Notes: a model not told the origin generated them from the sequence alone. A DNA stretch of 64,000 nucleotides from Stutzerimonas stutzeri (GCA_019056435.1 CP077641.1:3348001-3412000); one strand, 5' to 3'. Shown: positions 47,863 to 58,496, counted from the stretch's first letter. Numbers and translations are program-made.

Positions 47863-47917
47863 TGGCCGGTCCTGTCGACCTGCAAGCCATCGGCGCGGTC
47901 CTGCGTGGAGCCGGTCG

Positions 47918-48829
47918 ATGACCGCTCGCCGTCGTACCGTTTCGCTGGCTCACCTGGGCATGCTGCTTTGGGCACTGCTGGTGGGGTTGTCGTTTCCCGC
48001 CGTCGGCCTGATGAGCGAGGGTCTGCCGCCGCTCTTGCTTACCTCGATTCGCTTCTTCATCGCCGCGCTCGCGCTGTCGCCCTTGCTCTGGCGCCACGCT
48101 GGCGGCTGGCCGGAACGCCGTGCGCTAGGGCTCTATGCGCTCATGGGGCTGAGCCTGGCCTGCTTCTTCGGCGCCATGTTCTGGGCCGCGCATCGAGTCA
48201 GTGCGTTGTCCATGGCGACACTGTTCGTCAGCGTGCCGTTGCTCGCTTACTGCATCGGACGTGGGCTGCGGGTCGAGCAACCGGCCGGGCGGCTGTTGGC
48301 GATCCTGGCGTTGGGCGCCGTTGGCGCGCTCGGTCTGGCCTGGGCCGAGAACGGGGGTGACTTCGCGGGGCTGAGCCTGGGATTGGGCGAGCTGGTGTTC
48401 TTTGGCGGCTGTGTCGCCTCGGCGTTGTATCCAGTGTTGAGCAAGTGGGGGCTTCAGCGGGGTTGGCTTGCCAGGCAGGCCGGGCTTAGAACCTTCTGGA
48501 GTCTGCTGATCGGTGCGTTGTTGATCGGTACCTTCGGCCTGTTCGTCGAGGAGCGAGGGGGACTCCTGCGGATGACCCTGAGCGACGCCGCGCTGGTGGC
48601 GTATCTCGGCGTGTTCTCCAGCGGCGTGACCTTCTTTTTGCAGCAGCGCGCCACAGCCGTGCTCACGCCAGGCGCGGTGACCGCGTACAGCTATCTGGTG
48701 CCTTTCGTATCGATGCTGCTGCTGTTTTTCGCTCAGCCCCAGCGGATGGGATGGCATTGGCTGCCGGGCAGCATGCTGGTTCTGGTGGCGATCGGATTGC
48801 TGCTGCGCCAGGGTGCCCGGGACGCCTGA
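47918..48829 (+). CDS. EamA/DMT-superfamily transporter
   Basis: This is a 303-residue inner-membrane protein with ten hydrophobic segments and two internally related EamA halves. Motifs are LTSIRFFIAALALSPLLW in the first half and SSGVTFFLQQRATAVLTPGAVTAYSYLVPFVSMLL in the second, which fits drug/metabolite exporters. Start ATG 47918. A proline in the first helix (GLSFPAVG) is usual. No substrate can be assigned. Confidence 0.9.
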   Translation: MTARRRTVSLAHLGMLLWALLVGLSFPAVGLMSEGLPPLLLTSIRFFIAALALSPLLWRHAGGWPERRALGLYALMGLSLACFFGAMFWAAHRVSALSMATLFVSVPLLAYCIGRGLRVEQPAGRLLAILALGAVGALGLAWAENGGDFAGLSLGLGELVFFGGCVASALYPVLSKWGLQRGWLARQAGLRTFWSLLIGALLIGTFGLFVEERGGLLRMTLSDAALVAYLGVFSSGVTFFLQQRATAVLTPGAVTAYSYLVPFVSMLLLFFAQPQRMGWHWLPGSMLVLVAIGLLLRQGARDA

Positions 48830-48970
48830 GTCGCTGCATGACTGAACGACCCGGCGCGACGCCTGTCAGCAGACACAAGGTGTCGAACGGAGGCGACCGC
48901 AGGTGAAGGCTTAGGAGCCAGGAGGGCGTCCGCAGCCATCCGAGGTCCACCGGAGGTAGATTCGTCATCC

Positions 48971-50059
48971 ATGTCTGAGCCAGACGATCAGCAGGGCAAG
49001 AGTCGCAACATCCAGTTTTTGAGAGGGCTGGCCATCATCCTGGTGCTCTTCGCGCATGGCTCGGTGATGCTGGTGGGTGAGGAAGCGGTCTACTGGGATT
49101 CGGTGCTTCAGCACATCCTTCCCGGCGTTGGCGTCGACCTGTTCTTCCTCATATCCGGCTACCTCATGGGCGTTACCTTTCTGCGCAAGCAGAGGCAATT
49201 CGACCTGATTGCAGTCTACGGCTTCTACAAGAAACGCATTCGTCGAGTGCTGATACCAACCTGGTTCTGGGCGGCTGCGGTGGTGCTCTTGGGGCTGCTG
49301 GACCTGATCGACGGCTCACCCGCGTACGGCATGCAGGCCATTGTCGGTATCGCCAGCAGCGCGGCGTTCTTTCTGGCAAACGTCTACAACGCCCTGCACG
49401 AAACCGACTTCGGCTACTTCTGGTCGATCGCGCTAGAGGTCCAGTTCTACCTGTTCTTTCCGCTGCTGCTGTTGGTAGGACGCTATTTCTGGTGGGCGCT
49501 GATCGCAATCCTGCTCTGGTTGAGCTTCGCCAGCCCGTTCAGCCCGGAATGGCTGTTCCGGGCCAATGCGCTGTTTGCAGGCTTGCTGATCTGGAAGCTT
49601 TCCACGCTGGAACCCTTCCGGCTGGCGGAGCAGGAGATCAACCAGCTGAGCGTACCGAGCAGGGCGTTCATCTCAGTCGCCGCAGTGCTATGTGCGGCCG
49701 TCGTTGCCAGTACCCTGGCGGACCTGGCGTCGTTTCGCTGGACGGCCGCCACGCTCATCCTGGCCGTGTGCTTCGTCCTCAACGCCTTTTCCAATGACGT
49801 GGTGTTCGGTGCGCTGTCGCGTCCGGTCGAGGCGATTGGCAACCTGTCTTTCTCGCTGTACCTGTGCCACATCCCAGCGTGGCTCTTTACGATGCACTGG
49901 CTGGCGGATATCCCGCTGGTACCCCGCGTTCTGACCTGTGTGACGGTGTCGCTGATCGTCGCCTTTCTCAGCTATCGGTATCTCGAGCAACCGCTGACAT
50001 CCGCACCCAAGGGGCGCGGGGAACAGGCAGCACAGCCCATACCGGTTCGTGAGCGGTGA
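48971..50059 (+). CDS. Acyltransferase 3 (OafA/YrhL-type) membrane protein
   Basis: This is a 362-residue polytopic membrane acyltransferase. It has the opening motif NIQFLRGLAIILVLFAHG (catalytic His in the first helix region), VGVDLFFLISGYLMG and RIRRVLIPTW, hallmarks of the acyltransferase 3 family, which acetylates or succinylates surface polysaccharides. About ten hydrophobic segments end in a short cytoplasmic tail. No polysaccharide genes flank it in this window. The 141-base gap before it has no other ORF. Confidence 0.92.
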   Translation: MSEPDDQQGKSRNIQFLRGLAIILVLFAHGSVMLVGEEAVYWDSVLQHILPGVGVDLFFLISGYLMGVTFLRKQRQFDLIAVYGFYKKRIRRVLIPTWFWAAAVVLLGLLDLIDGSPAYGMQAIVGIASSAAFFLANVYNALHETDFGYFWSIALEVQFYLFFPLLLLVGRYFWWALIAILLWLSFASPFSPEWLFRANALFAGLLIWKLSTLEPFRLAEQEINQLSVPSRAFISVAAVLCAAVVASTLADLASFRWTAATLILAVCFVLNAFSNDVVFGALSRPVEAIGNLSFSLYLCHIPAWLFTMHWLADIPLVPRVLTCVTVSLIVAFLSYRYLEQPLTSAPKGRGEQAAQPIPVRER

Positions 50060-50071
50060 CGCGGCGTGCGC

Positions 50072-50398
50072 TCAGTCAGGTTCGCCGACGGCGAGCGCGC
50101 CGAGGCAGCGCAACCGGTGCTTGCCGTCGCCGAGCGACCAGCTGTCATCCTCCGCACGGTATTCGGCTTCCATGACCTGGTTGTAGCTGAAGCGCCACGC
50201 CCGCCGCTCGCGCCCGTCGATGCATTCGATCGTCAGCACGACATCCTCACTGGCGAAAGGCTGGTCCGCCTCGGCCGCCATGTCAGCATCGTCGAGCAAT
50301 GGCTCGTTGAGGACGAACGAGCCGGCGTGTAGCCCGTCGATTTCCAGCATGTCGGCTGCTTCAAGCTGATCGAGCAGGTAGGGCGCATCGGTTGGCAT
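50072..50398 (-). CDS. Hypothetical protein (DUF5629-like), downstream of metH
   Basis: This is a 108-residue acidic protein starting MPTDAPYLLDQLEAADMLEIDGLHAG. The C-terminal region RRAWRFSYNQVMEAEYRAEDDSW suggests beta strands. I associate it with the small DUF5629 proteins that follow metH in pseudomonads; the function is unknown. It ends 12 bases from the convergent acyltransferase gene and follows metH after a hairpin. Confidence 0.75.
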   Translation of the reverse strand: MPTDAPYLLDQLEAADMLEIDGLHAGSFVLNEPLLDDADMAAEADQPFASEDVVLTIECIDGRERRAWRFSYNQVMEAEYRAEDDSWSLGDGKHRLRCLGALAVGEPD

Positions 50399-50415
50399 GG
50401 TGCGTCTTCAGAAGG

Positions 50416-50437
50416 GCGCCGGGCGCTGGCCCGGCGC
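50416..50437 (-). terminator. Hairpin between metH and the DUF5629-like gene
   Basis: Perfect nine-base arms GCGCCGGGC / GCCCGGCGC with a GCTG loop lie just past the metH stop (50443). A T run is poor on the minus strand, so termination may be partial; a stabilising 3' end is also possible. Confidence 0.5.
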
Positions 50438-50442
50438 GGGGG

Positions 50443-53400
50443 TTAGGCGTCGTAGCCCAGGTTGGGCATCAGCCAGCGTTCGGTGATGCTCAGGTCCTGG
50501 CCTTTACGTTCGCTGTAGCGCTCGGCCTGGTCCTTGTCGATCTTGCCAACCGCAAAGTACTGCGCCTGCGGGTGGGCAAAGTACCAACCGCTGACCGCCG
50601 CGGTCGGGAACATCGCGTAATGCTCGGTCAGCGTTACCTGACTTACGCCGTCAGCGTCGAGCAGACGGAACAGAGTGCCTTTTTCGGTATGGTCCGGGCA
50701 GGCCGGGTAACCGGGGGCAGGGCGGATGCCCTTGTACTGTTCGCGGATCAGCTCGTCGTTGCTCAGTTGCTCGTCCGGCGCATAGCCCCAGTACTGTTTG
50801 CGGACCTGCTCGTGCAGCCATTCGGCGCAGGCCTCGGCGAGGCGGTCGGCAAGCGCCTTGACCATGATCGAGTTGTAGTCGTCGCCGGCGTTCTGGTACG
50901 CCTTGGCGACTTCTTCGGCACCGATGCCGGCTGTGGTGATGAAGCCACCAACGTAGTCGGTCAGGCCCGTGTCGCGAGGCGCGACGAAGTCGGCCAGGGA
51001 AAAGTTCGGCTTGCCGTCGGTCTTCACCGTCTGCTGGCGCAGGTGGTGCAGGGTGGCGAGGGGGTTCGCCGTTATCGCCGTAGACCTGGATGTCATCTTC
51101 GTCGACCTGATTGGCCGGCCAGAAGCCGAACACCGCACGGGCCTTGATCAGGTTGCCGTCGATGAGCTTGTTCAGCATCGCCTGGGCATCGCTGAACAGC
51201 GCCGTAGCGGCCTCCCCGACGACCTCGTCCTCCAGGATGCGCGGGTACTTGCCGGCCAGGTCCCAGGGAAATGAAGAAAGGCGTCCAGTCGATGTAGTCG
51301 ACGAGCGTGCGCAGGTCGATATCCTCCAGCACCCTGCGCCCGGTGAAGGTCGGCTTGACTGGCGAGTATCCGGCCCAGTCGAACTTGGGCTTGACGGCGA
51401 TGGCTTCGGCGTAGGTCAGGCGTTCCGTCCGTGCGCTGCGGTTTGCGGTGCGCTCACGGATCACTGCGTACTCGTCGCGCGTCTTGTCGACGAAGGCCGG
51501 TTTGAGCTCCTTGGACAGCAGGGTGGTCGCTACGCCCACGGCGCGCGAGGCATCGGTCACGTAGACCACTGCGTCATTGTTGTAGTGCGGATCGATCTTG
51601 ACCGCCGTATGCGCCTTGGAGGTCGTGGCGCCGCCGATCATCAGCGGCAAGCGGAAGCCCTGGCGCTGCATCTCGCGCGCGACGTGGACCATCTCATCGA
51701 GTGACGGGGTGATCAGTCCGGACAGGCCGATGATGTCGCATTTTTCGTCCCTGGCGGTCTGCAGGATCTTTTCCGCCGGCACCATCACCCCCCAGGTCGA
51801 CCACGTCGTAGCCATTGCAGCCAAGCACCACGCCAACGATGTTCTTGCCGATGTCATGGACGTCGCCCTTGACGGTCGCCATGAGAATCTTGCCCTTGGC
51901 TTCCGGCTTGTCACCTTTTTCCGCTTCGATGAACGGAATCAGGTGGGCCACGGCCTGCTTCATCACGCGGGCCGATTTCACCACTGGGGCAGGAACATCT
52001 TGCCCGAACCGAACAGGTCACCGACCACGTTCATGCCGCTCATCAGCGGGCCTTCGATTACCTCGATGGGGCGCGCGCATTGTTGGCGGCATTCCTCGGT
52101 GTCCTCGACGATGAAGGCGGTGATGCCCTTGACCAGCGCGTGTTCGAGACGCTTGTCGACCGGCAGGCTGCGCCACTCCTCGGACTCCGCTTCCTTGACC
52201 GAACCATCCCCCTTGTACTTGTCCGCGATGGCCAACAGCGCTTCGGTGGCGCCATCGTTACGGTTGAGCACCACGTCCTCGACCGCGTCGCGCAGCTCTT
52301 TCGGGATCTCGTCGTAGATTTCCAGCTGACCGGCATTGACGATGCCCATGGTCAGGCCGTTCTGGATGGCGTAGTAGAGGAACACCGAATGAATCGCTTC
52401 GCGTACCGGGTTGTTGCCGCGGAACGAGAACGACACGTTGGACACCCCGCCGGAGCTGAGCGCATAGGGCAGCTCGTCGCGGATATAGGCGCAAGCCTCG
52501 ATGAAATCCACCGCGTAGTTGTTGTGTTCTTCGATCCCCGTCGCCACCGCGAAGATGTTCGGGTCGAAGATGATGTCTTCCGGCGGGAAGCCCACCTCGT
52601 TGACCAGGATGTCGTAGCTGCGTTTGCAGATTTCCTGCTTGCGCGCGGCGGTGTCGGCCTGGCCGACCTCATCGAAGGCCATCACCACTACAGCGGCGCC
52701 GTAGCGCTTGCACAAGCGGGCGTGGTGCTTGAACTGCTCGACGCCTTCCTTCATCGAAATGGAGTTGACGATGCCCTTGCCCTGGATGCATTTCAGGCCC
52801 GCTTCGATCACTTCCCACTTGGAGGAGTCGATCATGATCGGCACGCGGGAGATGTCCGGCTCGCCGGCGATCAGGTTGAGGAACCTGACCATGGCCGCCT
52901 TGGAGTCGAGCATCCCTTCGTCCATGTTGATGTCGATGATCTGGGCGCCGGCTTCCACCTGCTGCAGGGCCACTTCCAGCGCCTCGGTGTAGTTCTCCTC
53001 GCGGATCAGACGGGCGAACTTGGCCGAACCGGTGATGTTGGTGCGCTCACCGACGTTCACGAACAGTGAACTGCGGTCGATGGTGAAGGGCTCCAGGCCC
53101 GACAGGCGGCAGGCCTTTGGAATGTCCGGGATCACGCGCGGCGGGTACTTGGCCACCGCCTCGGCAATCGCCTGGATATGCGCCGGCGTGGTGCCGCAGC
53201 AGCCGCCGATGATGTTGAGGAAACCGCTGGCGGCGAACTCCTCGACCACCGCGGCCATTTCCGCCGGCGTTTCGTCGTACTCGCCGAAGGCATTGGGCAG
53301 GCCGGCGTTGGGGTGGGCGGACACGTGGGTGTCGGCCTTGTTGGCCAGCTCTTCCAGATAAGGGCGCAGGTCCTTGGCGCCCAGGGCGCAGTTCAGGCCC

Positions 53401-54137
53401 ACGGAGATCGGCTTGGCATGGCGCACCGAGTTCCAGAACGCCTCGGTGGTCTGGCCGGACAGGGTGCGGCCGGAGGCGTCGGTGATGGTGCCGGAAATCA
53501 TGATCGGCAATTCGACGCCGTCTTCCTCGAACACCTGCTGCACGGCGAAGATCGCCGCCTTGGCGTTGAGCGTATCGAAGATGGTCTCGATCAGGATCAG
53601 GTCGGCGCCGCCCTCGATCAGGCCGCGGGTGGCCTCGGTGTAGTTCTCCACCAGCTCGTCGAAGGTGACGTTACGGTAGCCGGGATCGTTGACGTCCGGG
53701 GAGATCGAGCAGGTACGGCTGGTCGGGCCCAGAACCCCTGCGACGAAGCGCGGGCGATCCGGGGTTTCCAGGGTCTTGGCGTCGGCCACTTCACGGGCGA
53801 CGCGGGCGCCAGCCACGTTCAGCTCGTAGACCAGCTCTTCCATGTCGTAGTCGGCCTGCGACACACGGGTGGCGTTGAAGGTGTTGGTTTCCAGAATGTC
53901 AGCGCCAGCGTCCAGGTAAGCCTTCTCGATGTCCGCGATGATTCGCGGCTGGGTCAGCAGGAGCAGGTCGTTGTTGCCTTTCACGTCGCTCGGCCAGTCG
54001 GCGAAGCGCTCAGCGCGATAGTCGGCCTCTTCCAGACGGTAGCTCTGGATCATGGTGCCCATGCCGCCATCGAGGATCAGAATGCGCTCCTGGAGAGCCT
54101 GCTGGAGAGCCTTGAGGCGGGCGTTGCGGTCGAGCAT
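50443..54137 (-). CDS. metH: Cobalamin-dependent methionine synthase MetH (four frameshifts)
   Basis: MetH transfers a methyl group from 5-methyl-THF to homocysteine via cobalamin. Corrected length is 1230 residues. The Hcy-binding domain (1-330) has zinc ligands in GLNCALG and [10 protein letters not shown]. The pterin domain (about 355-620) includes [15 protein letters not shown]. The B12-binding motif DVHDIG gives H761 as lower axial ligand. The C-terminal activation domain contains [12 protein letters not shown]. Single-base errors: 51984 (one C missing), 51788-51793 (six C, needs five), 51266-51268 (three G, needs two), 51060-51064 (five G, needs four). Start ATG 54137; the frame upstream is longer but not conserved. 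Confidence 0.9.
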
Positions 54138-54245
54138 GGGGACTACCTGAAGCTGGTTTCGAGAACCGCGCATCATAGCAAGGCTGCATGCTTTTTTGAT
54201 CGCTGCCTCGCTTCGCATGAAGATTGCTCATGTTGGCGGATCGTT

Positions 54246-54270
54246 AATCTTGACTAAAACGCTAGGACTT
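54246..54270 (+). promoter_or_regulatory. Candidate IscR-type iron-sulfur regulator site upstream of nfuA
   Basis: TTGACTAAAACGCTAGGAC within 54246-54270 resembles the type 1 IscR box pattern (TTGACY, AT-rich centre, CTMGG). It lies 54 bases before nfuA, an Fe-S carrier gene often under IscR control. The match is by eye. Confidence 0.45.
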
Positions 54271-54323
54271 TAATCAGCTTCGTCCATGGCGTACACTTTC
54301 GCGCATATCTCAGAGGAGTTCCC

Positions 54324-54908
54324 ATGAGCGCCATTACCATCACCGAAGCCGCCCACGACTACCTGGCCGATTTGCTCGAGAAGCAGAACACCACGGGCAT
54401 CGGCATCCGTGTATTCATCACCCAGCCGGGGACGCCCTACGCGGAGACCTGCATTGCGTATTGCAAGCCGGGCGAAGAGAAGCCGGACGACGTCGCGATC
54501 GCCCTGAAGCGCTTCACTGCCTGGATCGACGGCGTCAGCGAGCCGTTCCTCGAGGACGCCGTCGTGGATTACGCGACTGACCGTATGGGCGGCCAGCTGA
54601 CCATCAAGGCACCCAACGCCAAGGTGCCGATGGTCAACGAGGACAGCCCGCTCAACGAGCGCATCAATTATTACCTGCAGACCGAGATCAACCCCGGGCT
54701 GGCCAGCCACGGCGGCTTGGTCACGCTCATCGACGTCGTCGAGGAAGGGGTCGCGGTTTTGCAGTTTGGTGGCGGCTGCCAAGGGTGCGGACAAGCTGAC
54801 GTGACCTTGAAGGAAGGGATCGAGAAGACCTTGCTCGAGCGGATCCCCGAACTCAAGGGCGTGCGCGATGTGACGGACCATACCAACCGCGAGAACGCCT
54901 ATTACTGA
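54324..54908 (+). CDS. nfuA: Fe-S cluster carrier protein NfuA
   Basis: NfuA receives and delivers 4Fe-4S clusters, notably under oxidative stress or iron starvation. It has 194 residues: a degenerate A-type N-terminal domain ([19 protein letters not shown]..) and a C-terminal Nfu domain with the cluster cysteines C152 and C155 ([20 protein letters not shown]). ATG 54324 has GAGGAG 7 bases upstream. It is divergent from metH across a 186-base gap. Confidence 0.96.
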   Translation: MSAITITEAAHDYLADLLEKQNTTGIGIRVFITQPGTPYAETCIAYCKPGEEKPDDVAIALKRFTAWIDGVSEPFLEDAVVDYATDRMGGQLTIKAPNAKVPMVNEDSPLNERINYYLQTEINPGLASHGGLVTLIDVVEEGVAVLQFGGGCQGCGQADVTLKEGIEKTLLERIPELKGVRDVTDHTNRENAYY

Positions 54909-55059
54909 TGCCCTGGCAGGGGTTCGCACGTCCCGCGTGCCCGCCAATCGGTAAATCAAGGCAAAATGCCACTATTTCTTCGGTGGCAGCCCCACAGCGC
55001 TCGTTTGCTGAGATAAGCTGTCCGAGTTTCGGTAGCTGGTTAAAGAGAGCGAGCGCTGC

Positions 55060-56045
55060 ATGTCTGCCGTTTCCCTGCTGATCTGTGATGATTCGAGCCT
55101 GGCGCGCAAGCAATTGCTGCGCTCGCTGCCGGCTGCCTGGCAGTTGGACATCCATCAGGCCGCTGGCGGGGTCGAGGCGCTTGAACGCATCCGGAAAGGG
55201 GGAGTGGACCTGCTCCTGCTGGACCTCACCATGCCCGACATGGACGGCTACCAGGTTCTTGCTCAGCTGCGTGACGAAGGGCTCGACTGCAAGGTGATCG
55301 TCGTCTCGGCGGACATCCAGGAAGAGGCGGTCCGTCGGGTGCTGGAACTTGGCGCCCTGGCATTCATTCGCAAGCCTGCCGATCCGGTCCATCTCAGGCA
55401 GACACTCGCCAGCCTCGGCATGATCGGCACCGAACTGCCAATGCTTGGCCAGCGCGACGCGAGCGACATGGTCGGTTTTCGCGATGCGGTGCGCGAGGTC
55501 GTTAACGTCGCGATGGGGCGCGCCGCTGCGTTGTTGGCAAGGGTTTTGGGTGTGTTCGTTCAGCTGCCGATCCCGAATGTGAACATGCTCGAAGTGGGTG
55601 AGTTGCACATGGCCTTGGCCGATGCGGCACAAGGCGACAAGCTCACCGCGGTATGCCAGGGGTATATCGGGGTGGGATTGCCGGCGAGGCGTTGCTGATC
55701 TTCCATGACTCGGAAGTCGCCGACATGGCCAGGCTCATGCGCGCCGACGACTACCGCGAGCTGGAAATGCTGCTGGATCTGTCAAGCCTGCTGATCAGTG
55801 CGTGCCTGAGTGGGATTGCCGATCAGATCGACGTGGTCTTTTCCCAGGGCCACCCACAGGTGCTTGGCCAGCATGCGTCGATCGAGGAGCTGATCCGCCT
55901 GAACCGAGAACGCTGGAAAAGCACGCTCGCAGTGGAGATCAGCTACAGCCTCGAAGGGCACGACATTCATTTCGACCTTTTGCTGTTGTTCACCGAAGAC
56001 TCGGTGGAACTGTTGTCACGCAAACTCGCCTACCTGATGGACTGA
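55060..56045 (+). CDS. Response regulator with CheX/CheC-like C-terminal domain (one-base frameshift)
   Basis: Corrected to 328 residues. The receiver domain (1-125) has acidic D10/D11, phospho-acceptor D55 (LLLLDLTMPDMDGY), S83 and K105 (IRKP). The C-terminal part (AVREVVNVAMGRAAALLARVL ... LLDLSSLLISACLSGIADQ) has the repeated E/N-x-x-N-like helices of CheC/CheX-type phosphatases. Bases 55669-55672 are four G where QGYIGG(G)IAGEALLIF needs one more base. It is followed after two bases by a diguanylate cyclase, so the two probably form one signalling pathway. Confidence 0.85.
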
Positions 56046-56047
56046 GC

Positions 56048-57004
56048 ATGTCTGACTCGATCGAACTCAGCGAAATGCACTGGTTGCTGGCCATCGTCCA
56101 GAACATTGACGTTGGCGTGGTCGTGCTCGACCGTGAATATCGCGTCGACGTCTGGAATACCTTCATGGAGAACCGCTCCGGGCGACTCCCTGAGGAAGCG
56201 CGCAAGAAATCCTTCTTCGAGCTGTTTCCTGAAGTGGACGAGAAGTGGTTCCGGCGCAAGGTCGAAAACGTGGCTACGCTCGGCACGCCGTCGTTCACCA
56301 TCTGGGAACAGCGGCCGTATCTGCTGCGTTTCAAGAACTACCAGCCAATCACCGGGCTGGAAGATTTCATGTACCAGAACACCACGCTGTTTCCGCTCAA
56401 GGGCTTGGATGGTCGAATCCAGCAGATCTGCCTGATCATCTACGATGTCACCGACGTGGCGACCAACCGCCGGCAACTGCAGGCCGCCAACCGAGAGTTG
56501 CAGCGGCTATCGAGCACCGACCGGCTCACAGGCTTGTTCAACCGTGGGCATTGGGAAGAAATGCTGCGCCAGGACTACGCCCGGCATCGGCGCTATGGCA
56601 CCAACACGGCGCTGATCATGTTCGATATCGATCACTTCAAAAAGATCAACGACACCTACGGGCACCAGGCCGGCGATAGTGTGATTCAGCAGACCGCCGA
56701 CATCATTCGTCAGGCCATGCGCGACTCCGATATCGCGGGGCGCTACGGTGGCGAAGAGTTCGTCGTGCTGCTGCCGGACACGGACCAGCAGGGCGCCATG
56801 ACATTGGCCGAGCGGCTTCGCCAGACGGTCGAGGCACATGAGGTCCGGCACGAAGCTCACAGCATCCGCTTCACGATCAGCCTGGGGGTGGCGGACCTGA
56901 GCCTACCCACCAATGGCTATGCGCAACTGATCGAATGGGCGGACAGCGCCCTCTATGCATCCAAGTCCGGTGGACGAAACCAGGTGACCTTGTACCGTCA
57001 CTGA
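56048..57004 (+). CDS. Diguanylate cyclase with N-terminal PAS domain
   Basis: This is a 318-residue protein that should make c-di-GMP from GTP. The PAS domain covers about 10-135 (VQNIDVGVVVLDREYRVDVWN). A short helical linker (NRRQLQAANRELQRLSSTDRLTGLFNR) leads to the GGDEF domain with active-site GGEEF at 234-238. The product-inhibition site RDSD (225-228) lies five residues upstream, so feedback control is expected. No membrane segment. ATG 56048 follows the response-regulator stop by two bases. Its 3' end overlaps the topoisomerase gene by 7 bases. Confidence 0.93.
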   Translation: MSDSIELSEMHWLLAIVQNIDVGVVVLDREYRVDVWNTFMENRSGRLPEEARKKSFFELFPEVDEKWFRRKVENVATLGTPSFTIWEQRPYLLRFKNYQPITGLEDFMYQNTTLFPLKGLDGRIQQICLIIYDVTDVATNRRQLQAANRELQRLSSTDRLTGLFNRGHWEEMLRQDYARHRRYGTNTALIMFDIDHFKKINDTYGHQAGDSVIQQTADIIRQAMRDSDIAGRYGGEEFVVLLPDTDQQGAMTLAERLRQTVEAHEVRHEAHSIRFTISLGVADLSLPTNGYAQLIEWADSALYASKSGGRNQVTLYRH

Positions 57005-58108
57005 CCGGCTGCTGCCTCCTGGCTACGGCTGCCAAGCAGCTTGAGCAGACCCGCTTCTTCCGCGCTCAGCCATTTGCGCTTGCGTGCTCTGGGCAGGTTC
57101 GCCAGCTCGCCGTTCAAAAAAGGCCTCGATGACGGCCGGATGGATGTAGCACTGCCGACACACCGCCGGTGTGTTGCCCAACTGCCGCGACACCTGTTTG
57201 ACCGTCTCGGCGAGATTCCGTCGCGCCACGGTCTCGGGGTCATGGGCGACCCCGCGTAGGTAATCCAGGGCCAACGTGCTGCCGGCCCAGGTCCGATAAT
57301 CCTTGGCGGTGAAATCCGCACCGGTCAGTTCGCGCAGGTAGAGGTTGATATCGCTGGAACTGATGGCGTGGCGTTGTCCATCGTCGTCCAGATACTGGAA
57401 CAAGTGCTGGCCCGGAAGCTCCAGGCAGCGGCGCATGATGCGAGCCAGTCGCTGATTCTTCAGCGTCACGCGGTGTTCGACACCGCTTTTGCCGCGGAAA
57501 TGGAAGCGAATCGCCGAGCCTCGAACGTCGACATGACGGTTGCGGAGCGTGGTGAGGCCATAAGAACGGTTCTCGCGGGCATAGCGGGAGTTGCCGATTC
57601 GGATCAGGGTCGTTTCCAACAGCTGAATGACAAGCGCCATGACTTTTTCACGTGGCATGCCACGCAGCTTCAGATGATCTTCCAGTCGTGCGCGCAGTTT
57701 GGGTAGCGCGGCGCCGAAAGCCAGGATGTGTTCATACTTGTCGCTGTCTCGGATTTCCCGCCAGCGAGGGTGGTACCGGTATTGTTTGCGTCCTCGGGCG
57801 TCACGCCCGGTTGCTTGCATATGGCCACACGGATCTGGGCAGATCCAGACCTTGGTATAGGCCGGCGGGATAGCCAGCTTGTTGATACGGTCGATTTCGT
57901 CCTGGTCACGAATGCGTTCGCCAGACGGAAGAAAATAGGCAAATTTGCCGCGCAACACGCGTCGGGTGATGCCGGGGCCCGTATCGTCGACGTAGTGGAG
58001 GTCGTCGGGCAGGTCGGGGCAGAGGGCGGTACCGATATCAGCGCGTTCATCGTCCGGGATGGGCGGTGTACCCTCGGCAAGCGCCAGGGATGAATTATCG
58101 ATAAGCAT
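56998..58108 (-). CDS. DNA topoisomerase IB (one-base frameshift near C-terminus)
   Basis: This is a poxvirus/Deinococcus-type topoisomerase IB, corrected to 369 residues, which relaxes supercoils by nicking one strand. The tyrosine-recombinase-like core has R-rich segments, the RTWAGSTLALDYL motif (R272) and catalytic Y321 in CRQCYIHPAV. Plus-strand bases 57116-57121 are six A where IEAFLNGELANLP needs five; otherwise the last ~40 residues are garbled and the frame ends at 57023. Start ATG 58108. The corrected stop at 56998 overlaps the convergent cyclase gene. Confidence 0.88.
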
Positions 58109-58204
58109 GTGGGCCAGGTCCGACCAGGGCTGAAATGGCGTGACGAACGGCAGACCTACCGACTGCCACGTCGGCAGGCCTGGCCATTGAGTTGTCGGTC
58201 CAGA

Positions 58205-58375
58205 TCAGTTCTCGCGCTCGCTGCTGTTGCGCATCAGGATGCGGATCGCGGCAACGAGTTCGTCTATCGCTTCGCGGTAGATGGCCGGGTCCGCTTTGGT
58301 TTCGGCCTGATCGGCCATTTCTCGGGCGGCTACGAGATGATCATTGATCGAAGAAAAGTCGCCTATCATGTGCAT
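58205..58375 (-). CDS. Small hypothetical protein, 56 residues
   Basis: It reads MHMIGDFSSINDHLVAAREMADQAETKADPA..., predicted helical, with a C-terminal basic stretch (AAIRILMRNSSEREN). ATG 58375 has AGGAG four bases upstream. No family recognised. It lies upstream of topoisomerase IB on the same strand. Confidence 0.55.
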   Translation of the reverse strand: MHMIGDFSSINDHLVAAREMADQAETKADPAIYREAIDELVAAIRILMRNSSEREN

Positions 58376-58496
58376 GCTCCTGGGTCGGTCAGCGGAAAGC
58401 ACGGCACCAAGCGCCGTGCATCGTCTCTATCAGTGACAGGCACGAGCCATACGGGTTCGTACCAGCCATCTGACGCATGCATAGAAAGGCGCCGCC

